Both the position numbers and the translations under genes were made by a program. This document shows, piece by piece, positions 1 through 4,695 of a stretch of DNA of 12,116 nt (positions within the stretch are counted from its first letter, which is position 1; every line of letters starts with the position of its first letter). Below the pieces are notes generated by a model that was given only the letters and a program-made list of their open reading frames with translations, did not search any database and had not been told where the DNA came from. This DNA comes from Patescibacteria group bacterium. Lineage in GTDB: Bacteria; Patescibacteriota; Microgenomatia; Daviesbacterales; UBA10151. The stretch spans positions 1 to 12,116 of the forward strand of contig JAHIUE010000070.1 of the NCBI GenBank assembly GCA_018817205.1. The letters are read 5' to 3'.

Positions 1-249
1 AAAGTAAAAAGTGATTACGGAATGTTACCGACAAATGTTGAGTGGGATGCTGATAAACTCGCTCGTGCCTCAACTAGGGAACAAGAAGAAAGCACTAAGA
101 TTCATGAGTCTCTGTTGGAATTAGATACTCTTGGAATAGTTGAAAAAAGAGCAGTAGGAGGAGGTTTTGGTGGAGGCGCAGCAAATAGCTTTTATCTAAC
201 CCTTTTCGGGATAAAATTTCTCAAATACTTTAATGACGCCGTGAGTTAG
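1..249 (+). CDS. Unrecognised protein, 5'-truncated by the window edge
   Basis: The frame is open from base 1 (codons aaa gta aaa agt) to a TAG stop at 247-249, so the visible 82 codons are the C-terminal part of a longer gene, or a short gene starting at ATG 22. No Shine-Dalgarno sequence precedes ATG 22, which favours truncation. The sequence has a helical, charged segment, then LDTLGIVEKR, a glycine-rich turn (GGGFGGGAAN), and YLTLFGIKFLKYF. That helix, 'LG-I', glycine wing and 'Y-LT-G--F' order resembles the last helix and wing of winged-helix domains, and the tail of DUF4393-like proteins; this is a weak resemblance only. The gene converges on the repressor gene, with 11 bases between the two stops. 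Function is not assigned. Confidence 0.55.
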   Translation, partial: KVKSDYGMLPTNVEWDADKLARASTREQEESTKIHESLLELDTLGIVEKRAVGGGFGGGAANSFYLTLFGIKFLKYFNDAVS

Positions 250-260
250 ATTGAGATACC

Positions 261-488
261 TTAGAAAGGGAGTAACTCTGAAGCGGGTACTTTTAAGGCC
301 TTGGCAATTTTATAAAGTGTCCGGATTGTCGGGTTTCTCTCGCCTCGTTCAATTAAACCAATATAAGTTCTGTGCATACCTAGCATAGCTGCCAGCTCTT
401 CTTGAGTAACACTTTTTGATTGACGTGTTTTTTGCATCTTTTGACCAAACTTCTCTAAAACTTGTTTGTGAGTAATAGGTTTGCCCAT
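261..488 (-). CDS. Xre/Cro-type helix-turn-helix transcriptional repressor
   Basis: This small DNA-binding regulator is 75 residues from ATG 488, or 77 from an in-frame GTG at 494. Nearly the whole protein is one HTH_3 domain: an N-terminal helix (FGQKMQKTRQSKSVT), the helix-turn-helix itself (QEELAAMLGMHRTYIGLIERGERNPT), then IRTLYKIAKALKVPASELL, the classic ending of phage-type repressors. ATG 488 was chosen because a plausible minus-strand -10 (TATTAT, 495-500) lies just 6 bases upstream, giving a leaderless message; no good Shine-Dalgarno sequence is present. It diverges from the membrane-protein genes beginning at 572, and a perfect palindrome lies in its promoter, so autorepression and control of the divergent genes is the likely role (inference). 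There is no toxin gene in tandem, so an antitoxin role is not supported. Confidence 0.9.
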   Translation of the reverse strand: MGKPITHKQVLEKFGQKMQKTRQSKSVTQEELAAMLGMHRTYIGLIERGERNPTIRTLYKIAKALKVPASELLPF

Positions 489-494
489 ACCCAC

Positions 495-523
495 ATAATA
501 GATACTGTTGGTATCATTCTCGA
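495..523 (-). promoter_or_regulatory. Promoter of the Xre gene with embedded palindromic operator
   Basis: On the minus strand a -10 (TATTAT, 500-495) and a -35 (TCGAGA, 523-518, 4/6 to consensus) are separated by 17 bp. The spacer holds a perfect inverted repeat, GATAC-TGTTG-GTATC, at 501-515. A symmetric site filling the spacer is the usual position for an autorepressing Xre operator. Both boxes are read from the sequence; repressor binding is inferred. Confidence 0.45.
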
Positions 524-531
524 CAGACTCC

Positions 532-560
532 TTGTCATCTTTAGTTATTGGGTATAAAAT
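532..560 (+). promoter_or_regulatory. Promoter for the membrane-protein gene run
   Basis: TTGTCA (532-537) is followed after 17 bp by TAAAAT (555-560); an alternative -10, TATAAA, begins at 553. The predicted start is near 567, only about 5 bases before ATG 572, so the message would be almost leaderless, in keeping with the missing Shine-Dalgarno sequence. The -35 lies 17 bp from the Xre palindrome, so the repressor could act on both directions. Confidence 0.5.
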
Positions 561-571
561 GCAATTAGATT

Positions 572-925
572 ATGGATCAAATAGACAAGATAATAAAAAA
601 ACTTAACAAGCTATCACTCCCCACAGTGATTTTAATAGCAAGCCTTGTTATAGGGGGCTTTTATTATGCGAGCGAAGTAAATAAACAAAAGTCTATTGAG
701 AGGCAACAGGAAATGAAAATACAAGAGGAGAAAACAAAAACAGACCAAATAAAACAAGAGCAAGAGCAAACCGCAAAGCAGTTACAAGATTGTTTAAACA
801 AGGTTGCAGAGGGGTTTAAGGGTCTAGAGGGTATAAAAAACGCTACTCGTGACGACTACAACATGATTATTGATCTTATCCAGAAACAAAAAGACGACTG
901 TTTTAAGAGATACCCACAAAAATAA
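572..925 (+). CDS. Small membrane-anchored coiled-coil protein with two cysteines
   Basis: This is a protein of 117 residues with no recognised family. An amphipathic, lysine-rich N-terminus (1-15) is followed by one hydrophobic helix, about 16-33, then a Gln/Lys/Glu-rich stretch (about 37-70) that should form a coiled coil, and a C-terminal helical part with Cys74 and Cys110. The positive N-terminus predicts N-in topology with the coiled coil outside the membrane. The ending DDCFKRYP resembles NGCFYKYP in the next protein, and the cysteine spacing is similar (36 versus 33 residues), so the two may be diverged paralogues. It is the first gene of the run, preceded by a near-leaderless promoter, and ends 2 bases before the next ATG. 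A lysis, secretion or surface role cannot be told apart from the sequence. Confidence 0.75.
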   Translation: MDQIDKIIKKLNKLSLPTVILIASLVIGGFYYASEVNKQKSIERQQEMKIQEEKTKTDQIKQEQEQTAKQLQDCLNKVAEGFKGLEGIKNATRDDYNMIIDLIQKQKDDCFKRYPQK

Positions 926-927
926 TT

Positions 928-1422
928 ATGAAATTTACAAAAACTAACACAATTATCTCGCTGCTAATTATTACGATTGGAGTTCTTTTATATTTTTTAA
1001 ATGATTATAAAACCAGATATGAAAGTACAAAAACTTGGCTTCCACCCTCTTTCTGTTCTGATGAAAATCTTAAAGATATAAATTTTCTACTTAATACGGA
1101 AAATAGTAATTTTAGTAAGGCACGGGCGATAGTTGCTCTTAAGGATAATGGGTGTTTCTATAAGTATCCCGAACTAATAAAGAGTGCCCAGGAGCTTGTA
1201 GACAAAGAAAATGAGGTTGTAAAAATTGTTAAAGGTACCGATCTGGTATCAGTTGAATTGCTTAGAGAGTTCGAGAAAGACCCAGACCCATTGCGCCTTT
1301 TCCAACCAAAGGATACTGCGAAAGATGAAGCTGTTTTAGAACTTACAGGATTGATTACTAAATTTATGGATGAAATGGAGAAAAGGTCGTCTAAAGAACT
1401 AGAGAAATATTTCACAGAATGA
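928..1422 (+). CDS. Membrane-anchored hypothetical protein, two-cysteine type
   Basis: This 164-residue protein has a basic N-terminus (MKFTKTN), one hydrophobic segment at about 8-24 acting as signal anchor, and a hydrophilic, mostly helical outer domain. Cys43 (PPSFCSDENL) and Cys76 (DNGCFYKYP) bracket a helical stretch and could form a disulfide; the second matches the CFKRYP end of the preceding protein. The C-terminal third is highly charged. It starts 2 bases after the upstream stop, so the two are surely co-transcribed and perhaps translationally coupled. No homologue is recognised. A long antisense open frame within it has no promoter or start signal and was not called. Confidence 0.75.
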   Translation: MKFTKTNTIISLLIITIGVLLYFLNDYKTRYESTKTWLPPSFCSDENLKDINFLLNTENSNFSKARAIVALKDNGCFYKYPELIKSAQELVDKENEVVKIVKGTDLVSVELLREFEKDPDPLRLFQPKDTAKDEAVLELTGLITKFMDEMEKRSSKELEKYFTE

Positions 1423-1451
1423 ACCGACCTAGGAAAATAAAAATATAGAAA

Positions 1452-1691
1452 ATGCTTAATAAACTTGAAAAGTTTGCTGAAAATACCAATATAATCCAAA
1501 AACTGATTTTCTCCGTTTGGCTAATTATTTTCGTATATTCTTTATTTCAAATGGTATCTGAATTTCAAATAGCATCTAGACCATGGTCATTTCGAGGTTG
1601 GGGGTCATTTTGGATGGCATTTTGGGCACTTATAGGAGAGAGTTTGGTTGCATTCATTTTATTCAAAGTATGGGTTTATAAGAAAGGTTGA
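1452..1691 (+). CDS. Small protein with two predicted transmembrane helices
   Basis: This 79-residue protein has an N-terminal charged helix (1-15), a first hydrophobic helix at about 17-35 (LIFSVWLIIFVYSLF), a short loop rich in Trp and Gly (SRPWSFRGWGSFW), a second hydrophobic helix at about 54-73, and a basic tail (KVWVYKKG). The predicted form is a hairpin with both ends in the cytoplasm. Thirty bases after the upstream stop, it continues the same run of membrane genes. There is only a weak, distant AGGA before the ATG. The size and hairpin shape are compatible with a holin or a small membrane effector, but nothing specific supports either. Confidence 0.65.
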   Translation: MLNKLEKFAENTNIIQKLIFSVWLIIFVYSLFQMVSEFQIASRPWSFRGWGSFWMAFWALIGESLVAFILFKVWVYKKG

Positions 1692-1775
1692 AGCTAATTG
1701 AGGGGGGGGTAATACCTAAAATCCAAGTTTTCTAAGTCGCTTGAGCAAGAATGTAAATAATTTAAATGTAAAAAA

Positions 1776-2438
1776 ATGAGTATAAAAAAGAAACTTCGCA
1801 TTATCTCAATAATATTTGGTATTGGGTTATTTGTAGGTTATATATACGAATACCAGCAATTAATAAATGAGGGGGTTTATTTATCGGATGAACATTGTAT
1901 AAAAGTTAATCCCCTAATAATTGATCGGAAGAATAAGTATTTAGATCAGTATAATATACTTCTGGCTGGTGCTGCTTCCAGTGAGGAATATATTACTTCC
2001 TTGGGTAAGTATCTGCAATCAGGTCAAGCTTTTATGAAGGCTGAAAAAGATTGGCTTGAGAAAGAGAAACAATATATGGGCAGTAAAGAATTTAATTTAC
2101 TGATGCCCTCTCATATTAAAGAAGCTCTGAAATACCAATATGAAATGTATGAAGCTGAATATAATTCTTCTTACTACATTTCTCAAGGTTTTGAGGAAGC
2201 TGACCAAGAAAAACGATTGGAACTAAGTAATAAAATTGTAGAAGAAACAGCAAGGAGTAGGGAGGCAGGAGATAAATATAACGAGCTTCTAAAAAAATAC
2301 GGAGGTAAAATGACGTGGGTATATTATTTCGTTAAAGTTCCTTCTTCTCAGTGTCCCCCAGAGAATAACAATATTCCTATTGTTCCGAATCTATTTACTC
2401 CACAGATACCTATAAGTAGTGAAGAAACAAAAGGTTAA
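1776..2438 (+). CDS. Signal-anchored helical hypothetical protein
   Basis: This 220-residue protein has a basic start (MSIKKKLR), one hydrophobic segment at about 8-24 as signal anchor, then a long, mainly alpha-helical outer domain rich in Glu, Lys and Tyr (about 45-180), and a proline-rich C-terminal tail (PPENNNIPIVPNLFTPQIP). Cys41 and Cys193 lie at the two ends of the helical domain and could tie them together. No family is recognised. It is the last gene of the membrane run, 84 bases after the previous stop, and the following 314 bases are non-coding. No strong Shine-Dalgarno sequence precedes the ATG; the upstream bases are A/T-rich. Confidence 0.75.
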   Translation: MSIKKKLRIISIIFGIGLFVGYIYEYQQLINEGVYLSDEHCIKVNPLIIDRKNKYLDQYNILLAGAASSEEYITSLGKYLQSGQAFMKAEKDWLEKEKQYMGSKEFNLLMPSHIKEALKYQYEMYEAEYNSSYYISQGFEEADQEKRLELSNKIVEETARSREAGDKYNELLKKYGGKMTWVYYFVKVPSSQCPPENNNIPIVPNLFTPQIPISSEETKG

Positions 2439-2639
2439 AATAAAAAGTAGATAGGGAGTTAGATGGAGTGAACCGAAGCTAAGGGAGGGTCAAAAGTGAA
2501 GCTTCAGGCGTCGATTAAGGCTAATAACTTGATAAAACTTGATTTTTCCGATATTTTCCGACAAATCCGTAAAATCCATATAAAAGAACATATTCCGAAG
2601 CTAGTTTAAGAGTTTGCTGACGCCTGAAAACAAGGAGAT

Positions 2640-2694
2640 AACAGACAAAATAACAGGTAATTAACAGTAAAATAACAGCAAAGGAACAGGAAAG
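2640..2694 (+). repeat. Five AACAG boxes at 11-12 bp steps (iteron-like)
   Basis: AACAG occurs at 2640, 2652, 2663, 2674 and 2685, a step of 12 then 11, 11 and 11 bp, so all boxes face nearly the same side of the helix. The bases between the boxes are A-rich and partly conserved (copies 1, 3 and 4 have AAA at similar places). The array ends 28 bases before the -10 of the winged-helix gene, so that protein is the natural candidate ligand. Confidence 0.6.
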
Positions 2695-2717
2695 AGTTTG
2701 TCGGTTTTTAAAAAGAG

Positions 2718-2742
2718 TATAATTTAACCAGATTTTATGGAG
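2718..2742 (+). promoter_or_regulatory. -10 box and ribosome binding site of the winged-helix gene
   Basis: A perfect TATAAT (2718-2723) is preceded by only a weak -35; TTTGTC at 2697-2702 would give a short 15-bp spacer and is itself one arm of an inverted repeat, suggesting an activated or repressed promoter. GGAG at 2739-2742 lies 10 bases before ATG 2753 and fixes that start. Confidence 0.5.
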
Positions 2743-2752
2743 ATTAAGACTT

Positions 2753-3277
2753 ATGGATTACGATAAAAATATTGTTAAAACTGCTAGCCAATTAGCCCAT
2801 CGTCCGGAACCCCCTTACGATTCAAAGATTGTAATGTCTGCAATGAAACAAGCATTACTAAAAATCATGGGCTACGATCCTGCAAAAGAGGAGGTTGACG
2901 ATTTTCTATTAAGAAAAAATAGGGAGCTAGAGGAGGAAAACACTAAACTTAAAAATCAACTTAGTCTTAGGAATCAGAAACCACCCACAGCGAAACGGAC
3001 GATTAAACATGTTATTAGGCTAGCAAAACTAAAAGGAAAGCAGGCAATGTTCCTTAGTATATTAGCTGAAGAGGAAGTTGTGTTAGAGAGAGAACTGATG
3101 GGAAAACTTTATGGTGGGCAAAAAGGCGGTTCTAGTAAATTAAGAGCCTTGAAGTATGTAATAGGAAAAAAGTTGCAAAGGTTGAAGGATGTAATAGTAA
3201 TTCAAGCTATACATGGAAGGGATGGTAAAATAGGGTATACATTAACTATAAAATATAACAATCTTATTAAGAGATGA
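2753..3277 (+). CDS. Coiled-coil plus winged-helix DNA-binding protein (regulator or initiator)
   Basis: This is a protein of 174 residues. Residues 1-45 are helical without a recognised motif; about 48-73 (LLRKNRELEEENTKLKNQL) is a short leucine/charge coiled coil, probably for dimerisation; 75-90 is a basic linker; and about 95-168 fits an OmpR/PhoB-like winged helix (LERELMGKLYG, then SSKLRALKYVIGKKLQRL as the recognition-helix region, then IHGRDGKIGYTL as the wing hairpin). No receiver or enzymatic domain is present. The start is set by GGAG 10 bases upstream. The gene is flanked on both sides by short repeat arrays (AACAG boxes before, AAAATATAACA after), so it may bind one or both. Plasmid replication initiators also use winged helices, so an initiator role is possible. 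The regulatory alternative is equally open. Confidence 0.75.
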   Translation: MDYDKNIVKTASQLAHRPEPPYDSKIVMSAMKQALLKIMGYDPAKEEVDDFLLRKNRELEEENTKLKNQLSLRNQKPPTAKRTIKHVIRLAKLKGKQAMFLSILAEEEVVLERELMGKLYGGQKGGSSKLRALKYVIGKKLQRLKDVIVIQAIHGRDGKIGYTLTIKYNNLIKR

Positions 3278-3325
3278 TTAAAAATTACCCTCAAAAATAT
3301 AACAATTCTTCATGAAAATATAACA
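3250..3325 (+). repeat. Three AAAATATAACA direct repeats
   Basis: The 11-mer AAAATATAACA occurs at 3250-3260 (inside the last codons of the winged-helix gene), 3294-3304 and 3315-3325; the first two share two more bases. Steps are 44 and 21 bp, close to four and two helical turns. A shorter AAAATATAA follows at 3401. The DNA is very A/T-rich, so chance plays a part, but an exact 11-mer three times in 76 bases at near-helical spacing is worth noting. Confidence 0.45.
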
Positions 3326-3430
3326 TAGAATATAGGTATTTTTAGTATTTAGCTTCAAAAATCTCACATTTCTAATTTAACAAAGTGATAAAAGTGTAGG
3401 AAAATATAAACTGTGGGGAGGTCTAAAAAA
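3278..3430. other. A/T-rich intergenic stretch
   Basis: This stretch holds two of the three AAAATATAACA repeats, a TATAAA at 3405-3410 without a fitting -35, and a strong Shine-Dalgarno sequence GGGGAGG at 3415-3421 ahead of a possible short gene at 3431. No terminator hairpin with a T-run is seen. Confidence 0.4.
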
Positions 3431-3565
3431 TTGAAGTATGCCTATATGTTTATATCAACAAATAAAAGCCGATTGGTTGGTTTAGATTCTGCCTATGACT
3501 ATTTATTCAGGAAAGTTATGAATATTGAAATGCAAAAATATGGAAAAGAAATTAAAACAGTCTAA
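3431..3565 (+). CDS. Possible 44-residue protein with a strong ribosome binding site
   Basis: A TTG codon at 3431 lies 9 bases after GGGGAGG (3415-3421), the strongest Shine-Dalgarno sequence in the accessory region. The frame runs to TAA at 3563-3565 and reads MKYAYMFISTNKSRLVGL, then DSAYDYLFRKVMNIEMQKYG and KEIKTV. An internal ATG at 3446 is the alternative start, but it is too far from the site. It overlaps the next gene (ATG 3540) by 26 bases in another frame, as in translational coupling. Composition is protein-like, with no recognised family. It could also be a leader peptide. Confidence 0.35.
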   Translation: MKYAYMFISTNKSRLVGLDSAYDYLFRKVMNIEMQKYGKEIKTV

Positions 3566-3881
3566 GTACAAAACCTTAGTTAAATTTAATAATGGGATTG
3601 AGATTAAAGCAGATTCTATGAATTGGGTACTTTATACCCCAAGTCCACGTAGTTATTTGTACTTTTCTACATTAGAAGATCTTCTTACAGAGTTTCTAAA
3701 TTTAAGGATAAAAGAATTGGCAATTAAAAATCCTGCAAAAACTTTTGAATCCTTAGCACAATCTATCCAGCAAGCAAAAACAGAGATAAAGCAAATCATA
3801 GGGGGTTTAACACAGGTAAAAATTCCCGCACAGAGCTGTTCAGCTTTGCAAGAAAGGCAAGAAAACCCAAAAAATGACTAG
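3540..3881 (+). CDS. Hypothetical protein, small accessory-region gene
   Basis: This protein is 113 residues from ATG 3540; an in-frame TTG at 3525 would add five. No Shine-Dalgarno sequence is seen near either start, which fits coupling to the possible small gene ending at 3565. The N-terminal part (YKTLVKFNNGIEIKADSMNWVLYTP) looks like beta strands, followed by YLYFSTLEDLLTEFLNLRIKELAI and a helical stretch with 'SIQQAKTEIKQI'. The strand-then-helix start recalls small proteins with a 'sequence-specific tag plus helix' seen in mobile elements, but no family is recognised. It overlaps the next gene by 8 bases, so the two are certainly co-expressed. Confidence 0.75.
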   Translation: MEKKLKQSKYKTLVKFNNGIEIKADSMNWVLYTPSPRSYLYFSTLEDLLTEFLNLRIKELAIKNPAKTFESLAQSIQQAKTEIKQIIGGLTQVKIPAQSCSALQERQENPKND

Positions 3882-4131
3882 TTATACCTTTGGGACAAAA
3901 AATGAATATAAAACACGGGATCTGCATGAAGCAGCTTTTTTATATGCAAAAAATATAAAACTTCTCCGATTAGAGGGGCATGATCGGGAATTTTGGTTTA
4001 TTTTTGATCAAGCAGAGGATTGCGAGACGCTGGCGAATTCCTATTGGGCAAATGAGGCTGAAATTTTGGCTAAACAGTACGTAGATGCCTTGAGAACCCT
4101 AAAGGATAGAATTTTTGCTCGGAAAACTTAA
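3874..4131 (+). CDS. DUF5659-like small protein
   Basis: This 85-residue protein matches my memory of the DUF5659 pattern: 'YKTRDLHEAAFLYAKNIKLL' at about 12-31, a strand with 'FWFIFDQAEDCETLANSYW' at about 41-59, and a C-terminal helix 'AKQYVDALRTLKDRIF'. These short proteins are common in CPR and phage-like accessory regions and have no established function. The start overlaps the preceding gene by 8 bases, so it belongs to the same transcript. The stop is followed at once by a hairpin-forming leader of the next gene. Confidence 0.75.
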   Translation: MTSYTFGTKNEYKTRDLHEAAFLYAKNIKLLRLEGHDREFWFIFDQAEDCETLANSYWANEAEILAKQYVDALRTLKDRIFARKT

Positions 4132-4142
4132 CAAGAGCGGGT

Positions 4143-4184
4143 GCTGGGGTAGTTGCAAGAAAGGAGTAATAAGGCTGCCCCAGC
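4143..4184 (+). promoter_or_regulatory. Long hairpin with Shine-Dalgarno-like sequence in the loop
   Basis: GCTGGGGTAG (4143-4152) pairs with CTGCCCCAGC (4175-4184) as ten consecutive pairs including one G-U, leaving a 22-base loop. The loop contains AAAGGAG (4160-4166). There is no T-run after it, so it is not a standard terminator. It sits in the 5' leader of the SpoVG-like gene, whose ATG (4205) has no nearby ribosome binding site, so a translational control element is possible. Confidence 0.45.
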
Positions 4185-4204
4185 TGCCGTTTCAAAACTA
4201 AACT

Positions 4205-4528
4205 ATGGTTACTTTAGATGAAATTAAAATTATTGTCAAACTGACAGCAGGAGAGTTAGGACAGAATGCCATGCGGGCAATGATTACCTTAGATTTTGGT
4301 GGGGTATTTAAAATCAAAGGCTTCAGGATACAATCCAGTAAGTTTGAAGGAGGATCAGGAGATAGAATTTGGGTAACGCCGCCATCTTATTTTGCCAAGG
4401 GCGGTTATCATCCTATTTTTTTCAGTGAGGATAAAGATTGGTGGAAGAGGTTGGAAGCGAAAATAATTGAAGCTTACCGAGACGCTTGCATGTCTGACGC
4501 TGTAAGAGATTTAAAAGAGGATAGTTAA
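4205..4528 (+). CDS. SpoVG-like protein
   Basis: This 107-residue protein fits the SpoVG fold in order: an N-terminal strand (IKIIVKLTAG), 'MRAMITLDFGGVFKIKGFRI' matching the family's 'ITLDDAFVVHDIRV' block, 'RIWVTPPSYFAKGGYHPIFF' matching 'FVAMPSKRTPDG..DIAHPI', and a final helix 'LEAKIIEAYRDA' matching 'IQDAVLEAYKE'. SpoVG proteins are small nucleic-acid-binding regulators first known from septation and sporulation in Firmicutes; versions also occur in phages and CPR accessory regions. There is a glycine-rich insertion (EGGSGD) before the fourth strand. The assignment is by remembered pattern, not a search. Lacking a Shine-Dalgarno sequence, the ATG is preceded by TTTCAAAACT and a hairpin. 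Confidence 0.65.
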   Translation: MVTLDEIKIIVKLTAGELGQNAMRAMITLDFGGVFKIKGFRIQSSKFEGGSGDRIWVTPPSYFAKGGYHPIFFSEDKDWWKRLEAKIIEAYRDACMSDAVRDLKEDS

Positions 4529-4619
4529 CTATTATATGTACTATATAGTGAACAATTATGTTACATGATAGGTTTACTATTAAGTGAAAGTTTACTATAT
4601 GGGTTACATAGTTAACTAT
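4521..4619. repeat. Dense ACTAT/ATAGT palindrome cluster
   Basis: The self-complementary 12-mer ATAGTTAACTAT occurs twice (4521-4532, overlapping the stop of the SpoVG-like gene, and 4608-4619). Between them are a palindrome ACTATATAGT (4540-4549), two GTTTACTAT (4572, 4590; 18 bp apart) and two GTTACAT (4560, 4603). In all there are five ACTAT and three ATAGT in 99 bases. This may be an operator, an origin-type array or a recombination accessory site. Confidence 0.6.
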
Positions 4620-4660
4620 AAATGTTAGTAATTGTTAAGTTTGTTGAGCATGAAATACGG

Positions 4661-4679
4661 CGAAGTCCTAATGATTTCG
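4661..4679 (+). promoter_or_regulatory. Short hairpin ahead of the zinc-ribbon gene
   Basis: CGAAGTC (4661-4667) pairs with GATTTCG (4673-4679), seven pairs with one G-U and a 5-base loop. Four bases later comes TTTCAAAACT (4684-4693) and then ATG 4696, the same order as in front of the SpoVG-like gene. No T-run follows, so it is unlikely to be a terminator. Confidence 0.35.
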
Positions 4680-4695
4680 GCAATTTCAAAACTTT

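Larger units (their letters stand above)
2439..2752. other. Repeat-dense non-coding region; candidate origin or operator complex
   Basis: No credible gene occurs here. The stretch carries a direct pair CCGAAGCTA (2473-2481, 2595-2603), a palindrome TGAAGCTTCA (2497-2506), a 10-bp inverted repeat TTCAGGCGTC/GACGCCTGAA (2503-2512, 2619-2628), two AACTTGAT (2526, 2536), two TTTTCCGA (2544, 2554), an 8-bp inverted pair CCGACAAA/TTTGTCGG (2558-2565, 2697-2704), five AACAG boxes (2640-2689), and a -10 box just before the winged-helix gene. Such crowding of short helically phased repeats in A/T-rich DNA is typical of plasmid origins and multi-site operators. Which of these it is remains inference. 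Confidence 0.55.

Noticed and set aside
25..50. Left attachment site in the first bases (acaaat and gggat motifs as near 7305)
   Set aside because: Only short, gapped similarity to the ychF junction; not enough to define a core.
1..494. Toxin-antitoxin pair made of the first gene and the Xre regulator
   Set aside because: The genes converge, the first is cut by the window edge, and no toxin motif is seen.
1158..1499. Long antisense open frame inside the second membrane-protein gene
   Set aside because: Shadow of the coding strand: serine-rich low-complexity product, no promoter or ribosome binding site.
2439..2752. Rho-independent terminator after the membrane genes
   Set aside because: The 10-bp inverted repeat arms are 106 bases apart and no hairpin with a T-run is present.
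4139..4190. tRNA or small structured RNA gene at the G/C-rich hairpin
   Set aside because: No cloverleaf, no T-arm sequence and no acceptor pairing; only one hairpin can be drawn.
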